NCBI GenBank assembly: GCA_930367215.1
Contig: OV884056.1
Location: 123,502,053-123,566,052, forward strand
Length of the DNA stretch: 64,000 nt
DNA from: Pollenia angustigena
Lineage: Eukaryota > Arthropoda > Insecta > Diptera > Polleniidae
Direction: 5' to 3'
A program made the position numbers and the translations under genes. Under the pieces are notes generated by a model. That model worked only from the letters and a program-made list of their open reading frames with translations. It was not told where the DNA came from and did not search any database. Positions 45,655-55,583 of this stretch are shown here, one piece after another; positions within the stretch are counted from its first letter, which is position 1; the number at the start of each line of letters is the position of its first letter.

Positions 45655-47698
45655 ATGAATAAATTTTGCTGCAATCCGTGTAACAAGAGTGGGCATCGTT
45701 CGAAAAAGATAAAAGCATTAAAATTAACTGGTGTTTCGAAGCGATACATGAATGAATTAAATATACAATACGGTGAAGAAGCAGAATTCATTTGCCCCAA
45801 GTGTAAAATCGATTTGTCTCAACAAGCAAATGCATTGAAACAAATGCAGCCACAATCCGAGAGTGAAATGACAAGTGAACAAAATGTTTCATCTGATAGT
45901 GAGGCAGACATTCCGATGGTCAATATGTCTTTGAGTCCTTTGAATGAGGCTATTACCACTTTAGGTGAAACGTCTATTAGAAAAAGAAAGTTGCGAAGTG
46001 AAACATACAGGAAAGAGAAAAAAGGCAAGGTTATGAGTGCAATCGCGACAATATTTGATGAAGGCTCTGATAACGAATGCAGTCAAGCAGATGACGTTGA
46101 TGACTGCAAACAAATGATTGAGCAGTTGAAAAGAAAATTCAATTTAGCGACCACTTTTCCGGAGAAATATCTCATTTTATCTGTGCTGCCTCAATCATGG
46201 TCTATACGCAAGATTTCTGAACAGTTTCAAACATCTTTTTACATCGCGAGAAGAAGCAAAGAATTAGTTCGACAGAAGGGCATATTGGCGACTCCCACCA
46301 AGAAATTTGGCTCGAGGACCCTCAGCGAAGCAACGGTGAAATTGATTCAAGATTTTTACTGCAATGATGACAACAGCCGCGCCTGCCCAGGTACACGTGA
46401 CTATGTTATCACACGTGAAGATAGAGAAAAAGTACACAAGCAGCGTAGATTATTATAATGTAATCTATCCGAAGCATACCATCAGTTCAATGAGAAATAC
46501 CCAGCAGAAAAAGTGGGATTTTCTAAGTTTGCCATCCTACGACCAAAAGAATGCGTGCTGGCATTAGATAGGCACGGAACGCATTCAAACGCAGGTTTGT
46601 ATGTTTCATCAAAACATCAAATTAATTTTCTTTCCATGCAAGAAATTGAAAGTATTTCACGGTGAAATTAAAACATATAGGGACCTCCTGTCGAAGTCGT
46701 TGTGCGCATACCCCACGGAAAATTGTCATCTGTCCAAATGCGACAATTGTCCGAAGATTGACGAGCTAGAGCAATATTTGGCGGAAAAGTTTGAACAGCT
46801 GTTAATTCAGGAGGTGCATTTCAAACAGTGGATAATTAGCAGCGGCAGATGTTCCCTTGAGACCGTGGTAAAGCAGATTCCGGAATTCATCGAGGAATTC
46901 GGATTCAAGTTGAATGAACTGAAGGCGCACCATTTCATATCCGAGATGCAATCGAAATTTCTAAAGGAAAGTAAGGAGAAATTAGCCCAAAATGAATTCA
47001 TTGTGATAAGCGACTTTGCCGAGAATTACACTTTTCTCGTTCAGGATGAAATTCAGGCTTATCACTGGGCAAACGACCAGTGCACGGTGCATCCTTTTTG
47101 CATTTATTTCAAAAACGAAGATAACGAACTACAGACCGTAAGCCTTGTTGTTGTCGCGGAGAGTTTAGCTCATAATTATGTGTCCGTTTATTTATTTCAA
47201 ATGAAACTGGTTGAATTCTTAAGATCAAAATTCGATGCAATCGACAAAGTAACGTTTTTCTCAGACGGCGCGGCTTCTCAGTACAAGAATAAAAAAAAAT
47301 TTTGCAATCTTTGCATAATTGAAGAAGAACAAAACTGCAAGGACGAGTGGCACTTTTTCGCGACGTCCCACGGTAAGGGCCCATGCGATGCGTTAGGGGG
47401 AACCCTAAAACGCATGGCGACTAAGGCAAGTTTGCAAAGGCCATATACTGACCAGATCTTAAATGTACAACATTTGTTTTCGTGGATTCAAAGCAAGGAA
47501 ATTGCCATTAACACAGTTTTATGCACTCAAAAAGAACACGATGCCATGGAGCGACGAATTCAAAACCGATATAATAATGTCAAAACTATAACTGGAACGC
47601 AAAAGTTTCATTGCTTCATACCAAATATTTCTGATATGTCAATTAATGTAAAGCGGTACTCTTTGTCTGCCGACGTGCTAAATTTAAAGTTACTTTAA
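45655..47698 (+). pseudogene. Transposase-like protein of the long-TIR element, one stop and one frameshift
   Basis: Reading starts at ATG 45655 (MNKFCCNPCNKSGHRSKKIK). The N-terminal 60 residues hold CxxC pairs (CNPC, CPKC), probably a zinc-binding domain, then an acidic Ser-rich linker and a helical region (PQSWSIRKISEQF). A TAA at 46456 interrupts it, the same frame then continues to about 46590 (KYPAEKVGFSKFAILRPKEC), and a one-base shift leads into 46601-47698. That part contains VISDFAENYTF, FFSDGAASQYKNKKKF and FFATSHGKGPCDALGGTLKR. The spaced acidic residues in DFAENY and SDGA look like catalytic DD(D/E) positions. Total about 680 codons. Related proteins occur in many copies in invertebrates, in my recollection. 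Confidence 0.75.
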
Positions 47699-47809
47699 TT
47701 TTATAATGATGCCAAGACAATTGAAATTTTTAATAAATATTGTAATTAAGTATAAGCAGCAAAATAAGAAAGATTTTTCCTTCATAAATGTATTTTAAAC
47801 TGTAAAATA

Positions 47810-48315
47810 ATTTTTAAAATGTATTTTTAACAAGGTGGTCTCTTAAATGCTCTTCTCCTGTCCAAACAAGGAGTTGGGCCCATTTTTTTATTGCTGATTC
47901 TTAAAGCAAAAATTATGAGGAATCCAAAAAAAAAAAATTAGCCGGAAAATTTAGGAGCTTCTGTGGAAAATCGGAAAATTTAATTTTCATGGGAAAATTT
48001 AAAGGTAAATTTCTAAGAAAAATTAGGAAAATTTTATTTTTCAATTAAAGCCTGATTCAATACCTTTCCAACGAGCTATCACTCGTTGCGATCGCTTTAG
48101 TAGTTTTTCTTTAAAACAACTTTCAATGAGGTCCCTTATGAAGAATTCTTCAATTTTGTCACATGACAGTGGTGTACACCACCACTAAACCAGTCACTAT
48201 AAAAAAAAAAAATATGTAGGTACATTATTTTTTGCTGGGCAATCGATTGAGACTATTTATTTTAAAATCGGAGAGGGGTCGTCCAAAAGGTGATCGCTTT
48301 CATATGGAATTGCTC
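47810..48315 (-). repeat. Right terminal inverted repeat, 506 bp
   Basis: Complement of the left arm, ending GGAATTGCTC at 48315 next to TATA. The arm starts about 110 bases after the transposase stop. Confidence 0.9.
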
Positions 48316-48776
48316 TATATGTTTTGCGTATTATTTTATTACTTGCAGAGTCACAGCTAGTGAAAATTTCACTATCATATAACAATTGGGGTATTAAAAT
48401 ATTGCTATCAAAATTCTAGTATCAAAAGGTGTAAGAAATTGTGAAGGCCATAATTCTCGTAACCTTAGGTATATATTTGCAGCGGCTTTTCTGATGTGGC
48501 TTGACCAATCCAAGTTGTTGTTGAAAATTACACCAAGATTTTTTGCCGATGATACACATTCAACTTTCTGGTTATTTAGCAAGATATCAAAGTTCAAGTT
48601 TACCCGAGTGGTTTTTTTGTGTGTAATAAGGCATTTTGACTTATGAGGATTAATTAAAAGTTTGTTGGCAGTGGCCCAGTTGTAGACGTTGTTCAAATCA
48701 GTATTCAACTTATCCAGATTTTCTTCAATAAGCTGTACCGTACTATCAATGTATATTTGCACATCATCTGCATACG

Positions 48777-51584
48777 TTTTTTTTTTTTTTTTTTTTTTTT
48801 TTTTCATTATTTATTTATTGAATCTTCATATATTAAATATGAACTAACAATAATTAATCAAATCTTAACCTAATATTATTTTTTGTCCTGCCAGTGCCAG
48901 ACAAAAATTTTGTTCATCGCGGGTTCTGTTCACTTTTATTGGTGTTTATCGCTCATCTAATTGGACAAGTGCCGCAGTGTCTCTTCTTCTTAAGCGAGTG
49001 TGGCCGCTATCATTTAAAATATTTCGTGCTAGTGGGTTCGGGTGCAATTCGAGCCTTTTTAAGTATTTTACTGCATATTTCGTAATCATAGTTTTAACTA
49101 ATGGAACATTGAGATCCTTGTGAATATTTGAGTTTTTAACATACCAAGCGGCAGCTGTGATTATTCGAAATAGTTATTTTGGTACCTTTGAATTTTTTCG
49201 ATATTAGAGGCCGAGGCAGTGCCCCATAACTGAATACCATAGCACCAGATTGGCTTTAAGATGGAGTTGTAAAGAAGAAGTTTGCAGTCGAGACTAAGGA
49301 CAGAGTTTCTTCCAATAAGCCAATGAATTTGGATGGCTTTTAGTTTCATTTGAGTTAATTTTGCCTCTATATGGCTTTTCCACGTTAAACGGCGATCTAA
49401 ATGAATTCCGAGGTATTTTAAATGCGAATTTTGAGGTATTATTTGATTATTGATTTTAATAGGGGGGCATGATTCCCGACGCAAGGTGAATGTTATATGT
49501 ACGCATTTTTGCTCATTGACCTCTATCCTCCATTGCTTTAACCATAGTTCGAGTTGAAATATATGATCCTGTAGGTATCGAGATGCTTCTTGACGGTTTT
49601 CGTGCACGCTCAAAAAAGCTGTATCATCAGCAAATGTTGAAGTTTGTGTGTAGTTGTTTGTTGGCATATCCGAGGTATATATTAAGTATAAAAGTGGGCC
49701 CAGGATGCTTCCCTGAGGGACTCCAGCTTCAATTTGCTGAGGAGAGCTTAAATAATCACCTTTTTTAATAATAAACTTTCGACCGACTAAGTAGCTTTCT
49801 AACAGCTTGTGTATGTTTACTGGTAAGTTTAGCTTCAATTTATGTAATAAGCCTTCATGCCAGACTTTATCGAAAGCTTGAGAAACATCGATGAAGAGAG
49901 CGGAACAATATTTTTTTTCTTCAAAGGCTTTTCTTATTGCGTTTACTATACGATGGGTTTGCTCAATTGTGCTGTGTTCTCTTCTAAAGCCGAATTGGTG
50001 GTTAGGAATACATCTATTATCATTTAAAATTGGGGTTAATTTTGACGCTAACAGCTTCTCAAACAGCTTTGATATATTAGAAAGTAAGCTTATAGGCCTA
50101 TATGACTCAACTTTTGTGTGATCCTTTCCAGGTTTAGATATCATGGTGACTAAGGAGACCTTCCACTTTTGAGGATAGTATTCAAGGCGTAAAATAGCAT
50201 TAAAAATTAAAAGAATAATTTTCTTTGCTATGCTGGGTAGCTCCAAAAGCATTTTGTTGCTGATCTTATCAAATCCAGGAGCCTTCTTGGGGTTTAAATC
50301 ACAAATAGCCTTTTCGATTTCTCTTATCTCAAATCTTAGCGGAACAGCTGCTCTAGCAGCAACAGGTAGTAACTCGACCGCAATATCGTGAGATATCGTG
50401 AGATATTGCGGTCGAGTTTTTTAAATGATTGACAAACAGATTTCCTTTTTCAACATCATTTCTTGCCCAACTTCCATTCAAGTTTCTTAATGGTGGTTTA
50501 GAGACAACTGGCCTTTTGAGATTTCTAGCTGCACGCCATAATGAGTAGTTTGATTGTGGGGTTGCATCAAGTTCCTCAAGATATTTTTCCAGAGGAGCCG
50601 TTTTCTTAGTCTGTAGTAACTTTCTTACTCTTTTTGTACACTCTTTAAGTAAGTTCTTAAGTTGAGGGGATCTGTGCAATTGCCACTCTCTTCGAGCCCT
50701 CCTTTTTTCAGACAAAAGATGCTCGACATCTGTGGAATATATTTTAATAGTTTTTGTTTTTTTGGGGGCAATATTGGAATGTTGAACAGCTAGTTTCAGA
50801 AAACTGTCAAAATTGTCAATAGAGCGATCTACATAATCCGGTGTACTGAGCGCAATATTTTCTGTGCAATGGGTACTGAGATATTTTTTATATTTTAACC
50901 AATTAATTTGCGTAGCTGTCGTCGGAGGTACAATTCTATTGGGGTTCATTTTAGTAATAATTGTAGGTGTGTGGTCGGAAGATAAATCTAGGGAGGCTTC
51001 AACATGAATCGTTTCTATGGGAATGTTTTTAACCACGCCGAAATCGATGACATCTGGAATTTTTTGATGATCAGTGGGCCAATATGTTGGTTGTCCGCTC
51101 GCTACCACATTTAAATCCATTTTAGAAATTGTGTTAAATAAAACACGACCCGTTGGTGTTATAAGTCGCGACCCCCAGAAGGTATGTTTAGCGTTATAAT
51201 CGCCAGCGGCTAAGAAACACGGTCCTAATGATTTAAAATATTTATAATATTGGTCCTCCGATAATGAAAATCTAGGCGGGGAGTATAAGGATCAAATTAC
51301 TAGGTTTCTATTTAATTCCTCAACGCAAATGTTCGTTGCTTGGAGATAATCATCACGTTGATCACACATTAGGTAGTGTTTGACTCGGGTTTTTATTAAA
51401 ATGGCAGAACCTCCACAAGCTCTATCTCGAGGGTCCTTGGTATCATATAGTATATAACCATTTATATTAAACGTATTTCTTGAGGTCAAATGAGTTTCAG
51501 AAATCATCATGACGTCAATTTGTTTATTTTTAAGAAAGTATTCTTATTAATTTTTATGTTGGCGGATGCCGTTTGCGTTCCAAA
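48777..51584 (-). mobile_element. J1 LINE copy A, inserted in L3, joined to envelope remnant
   Basis: Minus-strand J1 beginning with a 28-base T-run (48777-48804), then 3' untranslated region, ORF2 and its start region. It ends at 51584 in the first 15 codons of ORF2 (complement of TGGAACGCAAACGGCATCCG), where errantivirus-like sequence begins. The long T-run and long open frames suggest this is among the youngest J1 copies in the window. Confidence 0.88.
49161..51560 (-). pseudogene. J1 ORF2 copy A
   Basis: The frame 49161-50252 (363 aa) is a nearly uninterrupted reverse transcriptase core: motif A LFIDVSQAFDKVWHEG, motif B EAGVPQGSILGPLLYLIY, motif C FADDTAFLSV, then VNEQKCVHITFTLRR and LGIHLDRRLTW. 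Upstream pieces are 50353-51120 (end of endonuclease, SSDHTPTI, and linker) and 51292-51510 (SETHL, GGSAILI). A local rearrangement near 50385-50416, an inverted repeat around GAGATATCGTGAGATAT, separates them and is shared with copy B. Part of the endonuclease at 51120-51290 is out of frame. Confidence 0.85.
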
Positions 51585-52322
51585 AAAATTCAAAGTATTC
51601 ACATTTAGGTAATAATACTAAGAGCAAAACTAAAAGAATTTGTAGTAATAATGATATTAATTATAATACCCGTAGCAACAACGACACTAAAAGATTGAAA
51701 AATAAAAATATGTTATTGGTTTTGTTATCATTACTATCCATACTAAATCCGATTAATGCCCAATTTGATATAAAAGAATTTAATAATAAGACAGGTATAT
51801 TTTTTGAAAAGGTAGAAACGGTGGGGTTATCAACAAGCTCGTGGAATATTTTAGTTCATGTCAACATATCGGATTATATAGAAGCCAAATCATTCCTAGA
51901 CGAAGCGAAAAGTACACTTGACAATTTAAGAAAAACGAAGCAAATATTTTCATCATCAGCAGAACAAAACCTATATACTATGTATGATCGGGTGTTGAAC
52001 AGGCATGAATTAATAATGTCTTCAGTTCCAAGACGTAAAACACGATCTCTTTTGCCATTCGTGGGAAGTATACAGCATGCATTATTCGGTTTGATGGATG
52101 AAGAACATGCCGATGAAATGTCACGAAAATTAAAACAAAGCTCTGAAGATAATCTGAAGATACTGAACGTCATTCAAAATATTTCATCTGTTCAAGATAT
52201 GACATTGGATGTTATTAAAAAAGAAAATAAGGTTGTTTTTAAAAATATTGTAAAGCTGAGCGAGTCCATAAAGTCATTAGAGTCCGAAATACATGAGACG
52301 AAAGACGAAGCAGCACGAATTA

Positions 52323-52592
52323 AGGCCTAACCAGAATGTGCATAAACAAACTTAAGCTACTGTCAAAAATAAACGAAAAAGCCTCTCAAATACATTTAAA
52401 AAAAACAAAAACAAAATAAAAACATTTTATTCCGTACGGAATGTGCGATTAGTCTCGCACTTTGCTTAAGCAAATTACAGTTTCATAAAATTTAACAAAA
52501 AGTTCCTTTAAGTTCAACAAGGTTTTACACATATGATTTACATGTATTCGCTCAGTTGCTTAAGCCACGTTATTCACATTCTGGTTAGGCCT
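52323..52592. mobile_element. 270-bp MITE in the envelope remnant, TTA target duplication
   Basis: Ends are AGGCCTAACCAGAATGTG and its complement. TTA flanks both sides (52320-52322, 52593-52595). A 3-bp TTA/TAA duplication is typical of PIF/Harbinger-type MITEs. The envelope frame is continuous across the site apart from the insert. Confidence 0.88.
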
Positions 52593-53202
52593 TTAGAGTA
52601 ATAACAAACATTTTGACATCGGTGGAAATATTTGAGCAAATACAAGAAGACATAATTGAAGTTCTTTTAAACTTGAAAGGCAACTTCATTCACCGGATAC
52701 TGCCTGTAAAGAAGTTTAAGCAAACAATTGAAATCATCAAGACAAAGGAAGAACTTGCGTCTTCCTTCAGAAAGTCCTATTGAAATGCAAAGAGTGGCTC
52801 AGGTATCAACAAGAACAACGAAAGATTTCATCCTGTTTAATATACGTCTTCCTTTAATCAATAATGAGATTCTTCAAGCGTATGAAATTTAAACGTATCC
52901 CATTCTACACGACGGATTATCGATACAAATTTACACAACCGACCGATATATTCTTGTCGATGAACGAAAGAATTCATACTACAAGTTAGACAATAATGGT
53001 TTTGGTCATTGTCAAAAATGAATCGGCTGATGCTATGCCACCAAATCCATCCAATGTTTAAGACGAGAGGTACAACTAGTTGCGAGATGGAACTCTTCTT
53101 AAAGACGAATAGTATTCCTAATAGTTGCAAAATAGAGATAAAAAGATTTAAGAACTATTGGCAACAGATGCACACAGCAAACTCTTGGGTATTTTCTGTT
53201 AA

Positions 53203-53554
53203 AGCCTAGATTACACTATCTCACAAGTCTTACGTATTCCATAATACTTTGTGAGATAGAAATCTAATGAGTTTTGTTGCGACTGTCAAAAAATCTAATG
53301 TAACATGACAGTTTGTGTTCACACCATCACACAAAGTATAAACACTCACACATGAAATAAAATGCAACCCTGATCCAATGAAAAGTATTATTGCTTAGAA
53401 ATTTTTCAAAAAACGATGAAGTCGTATGGGATGTCAAACTTTTTTCATAATACTTGTCAGTTTCGTGACACATTGCATTCACACTATCACACTTTGTCAT
53501 ATTACTTGAGTTTTTGACATGTATTAATACAAAGTATAATAGTGTAATCTAGCC
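53203..53554. mobile_element. 352-bp MITE in the envelope remnant, TTAA target site
   Basis: Terminal repeats of the type GCCTAGATTACACTAT / ATAGTGTAATCTAGCC lie between TTAA at 53199-53202 and TTAA at 53555-53558. TTAA target sites are known for piggyBac- and Kolobok-type elements. The internal 53405-53512 part matches the MITE at 770-1023. Confidence 0.8.
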
Positions 53555-53929
53555 TTAAGGAAGATACGTCAGCAGATGTAATATGTCACGATAAAATCCA
53601 TCCGATCATAATAAAAGGTGCTGGTATATTAAAATTGAACGCTGAATGTCAACTCGATTCAGCCGAAGTGAATCTTTGGGCTTATGATGTATATTATTCA
53701 GAACTAAGCTATGTTTTCCCAACTATTAACAACGGCAACCAGTTTATTTGGATTAACTACACAACTCAACTTTCATCATCTGACACATTATGGTATCAGC
53801 ATTACAACAATATTAATAATCTGTGTTATTATATTTGCAGTTGTTTACATATTTAGGAAGCTGTGCATTATATCTTCAAACTACTTACCCGCAACCGTTG
53901 CTCTACCTAGATTAATGTAATTATATTGT

Positions 53930-54508
53930 AAAAGGTATTTATTCTTTATTATTTAACTAGATTAATGTAACTATAATGTTTACGTATAAAATATTAACGA
54001 GGAATAATTTGTTAAAAGATTACAATCTTTCAAGGCCGCCAGAATGTTGGGTTTAAAGTAAGATCTGGTGTACATACATCATAAACAAGATTACAATCTT
54101 GCAAGGTCACCAGAATGTTGCTTTAAACTCAACATGTGGTGCGCACATTTAAATAACAATAAATGCATACATGTGAGCGATCCTTTTTCTTGGCTGTTGT
54201 AAACAACAGAGTTTTTAATGTTACTTTAAACTCAACATGTGGTGCGCACACTTAAATAATAATAAATACATACATGTGAGCGATCCTTTTTCTTGGCTGT
54301 TGTAAACAACAGAGTTTTAATCTTTTCTATATTCAGGCTGCATGTATGTATTATTGTTATTTATAAAATCTAGTAGGTAGGAATATTGTTATTGTTTTAG
54401 TAATAAAAATTTTAGTATTTAAGGAAATAATATTAGTAAATAAAATGAGTTCTATTTTATACTTCAACGAAGAAGTGTGTGTATCAATTCCTGCGGAAAT
54501 TAACATTT
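53930..54508 (+). repeat. LTR 1 of the errantivirus-like remnant
   Basis: Long direct repeat of 55090-55583 with the same order of words (AACTCAACATGTGGTGCGCA, GTGAGCGATCC, TTCCTGCGGAAATTAACA). A 103-bp internal unit is duplicated here (from 54121 and from 54224) but single in LTR 2. The exact 5' edge is uncertain. It follows env, as a 3' LTR does, yet is followed by a primer-binding site, as a 5' LTR is. Confidence 0.78.
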
Positions 54509-54526
54509 TGGTGACCCCGACGTGAT
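54509..54526 (+). other. Primer-binding site complementary to tRNA-Trp 3' end
   Basis: TGGTGACCCCGACGTGAT is an exact complement of the 3' end of tRNA-Trp including CCA, as far as I recall that tRNA; the same 18 bases prime avian sarcoma viruses. It sits three bases after the end of LTR 1, where a retroviral primer site is expected. Confidence 0.8.
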
Positions 54527-55089
54527 GTAATTGAGAAGTTAAAACCAAACTTAAAATTATCACGAGAAGTAAGGACAGGTCTGTCCAATGCTCTGAGTGC
54601 TATGGCTCAGGGCAATGTTAACGAGCAGGAAAAGAGCTCCGACCACCTTTTCTCACTCTTCAACAGTCAACACAAGGCATTCTTTTCATGTTACAAGAAT
54701 GATTGGAAATGTCGGGAAATGTGTTTAAGTGATCAACTGTAATAATTCAAGGAAGAAATTAATTAGACTGGCTCCCGAAAGTGCAGTAATCAGACTGGCT
54801 CCCAAAGGTGCAGTAATTAGACTGGCTCCCGAAGGTGCAGTAATTAGACTGGCTCCCGAAGGTGCAGTAACCAAATTGGCTTCCGACTGCGCAGTAATCA
54901 GACTGGCTCCCGAAGATGCAGCAACCAAACTGGCTCCAGAAGATGCAGTAAACAAACTGGCTCCCGAAGATGCAGCAACCAAACTGGCTCTTAAAGGTGC
55001 AGTAATAAAACTGGCTTCCGAAGGTGCAGTAACAAAGAAAAGAAGCACTAAAGATATTTTAAATGGTAATACTTAATTTTAAGAAATAG
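54527..55089. other. Truncated internal region between LTRs
   Basis: About 235 bases of leader or gag-start sequence, a 27-bp minisatellite (54764-55033), then about 55 bases to LTR 2. A frame reading KLKPNLKLSREVRTGLSNAL runs from 54538 but no gag motif is recognisable. Nearly all of gag-pol-env is missing from this second unit. Confidence 0.6.
54764..55033. repeat. 27-bp minisatellite, ten copies
   Basis: Ten 27-base units of the form AGACTGGCTCCCGAAGGTGC plus AGTAATT. Because 27 is a multiple of three and no unit has a stop in the relevant phases, a nine-residue repeat is open on both strands: (R/K)LAPEGAVI forward and SGASLITAP reverse. Confidence 0.92.
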
Positions 55090-55583
55090 ATTCAAAATGG
55101 TATTACTTCATTTTTAGAAATAGATGTATGCAAATATTAACGAAAAAAAAATTTTTTGAAAGATTACAATTACAGAATGTTGAGTATAAAATAAGATCTG
55201 GTGTACACACATCATAAACAAGATTACAATCTGGCAAGGTCGCCAGAATATTACTTTAAACTCAACATGTGGTGCGCACATTTAAATAATTATAAATACA
55301 TACATGTGAGCGATCCTTTTTCTTGGCTGTTGTAAACAACAGAGTTTTTAATCTCCTATTGCTGTAACAAACAGTAATGCGTTTATAACGATAGTTTAAT
55401 CTTTTGTTTATTTAGGCTGCATGTATGTGTTATTGTAATTTATAAAATCTAGTAGGTAGGAATATTGTTATTGTTGTAGTAATATGAATTTTAGTATTTA
55501 AGGAAAAATATTAGTAAATAAAATTGAGTTCTATTTTATACTTCAACGAAGAAGTGTGTGTATCAATTCCTGCGGAAATTAAC
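55090..55583 (+). repeat. LTR 2 of the errantivirus-like remnant
   Basis: Ends TTCCTGCGGAAATTAACA at 55583, then J1 sequence begins at once. Compared with LTR 1 it lacks the 103-bp duplication and has a different segment near 55350-55400. Substitutions between the two LTRs are appreciable, so they are not a fresh pair. Confidence 0.75.

Larger units (their letters stand above)
44578..48315 (+). mobile_element. 3.7-kb DNA transposon with ~0.5-kb terminal inverted repeats
   Basis: The arms 44578-45098 and 47810-48315 are near-complementary over more than 500 bases, starting GAGCAATTCCATATGAAA. TATA flanks both ends (44574-44577 and 48316-48319), a probable 4-bp target duplication, although a 2-bp TA duplication cannot be excluded because TATA is palindromic. 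Between the arms lie a 56-bp hairpin and a two-piece transposase-like gene. A 4-bp duplication and this protein type would fit the Sola superfamily, but that is from memory of the superfamily's general traits and is unverified. Confidence 0.85.
44070..48776 (-). mobile_element. L3 LINE fragment, copy 2, split by a long-TIR transposon
   Basis: The 3' untranslated region and C-terminal domain (44299-44481: VYSIRLWNSLPNSLQANNNA) lie left of the DNA transposon, and the middle of reverse transcriptase (48394-48776: YADDVQIYIDSTVQLI, THKKTT, NLGVIFNNNLDWSSHI) lies right of it. The two parts join within LYNNIIR-type sequence, the same context seen intact in copy 1. A J1 LINE cuts this copy off at the YADD box. 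Confidence 0.82.
51585..53923 (+). pseudogene. Errantivirus-type envelope (F-like) remnant, interrupted twice
   Basis: Decayed envelope gene of a gypsy-group endogenous retrovirus. The first frame (51566-52330; its first bases belong to J1) has a hydrophobic leader near 51710-51760, and at about 52030 a basic cleavage-type motif followed by a hydrophobic glycine-containing stretch, the layout of baculovirus F-like fusion proteins. A coiled-coil-like region follows. A MITE (52323-52592) and a second MITE (53203-53554) split it, and there are also stops and frameshifts, including one at the C-terminal membrane segment (about 53760-53870). The gene cannot be expressed as one protein. The gag and pol genes of this copy are absent. 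Confidence 0.78.

Noticed and set aside
45655..47698. Domesticated host gene derived from a transposon
   Set aside because: It has a stop, a frameshift and still lies between its own TIRs with a target duplication, so it is an ordinary dead transposon copy.
49161..50252. Functional J1 reverse transcriptase
   Set aside because: The core is open, but the upstream endonuclease is out of frame and the rest of the element is lost at 51584.
54764..55033. CRISPR-like array
   Set aside because: The 27-bp repeats are contiguous without spacers, and the sequence is an insect-type genome.
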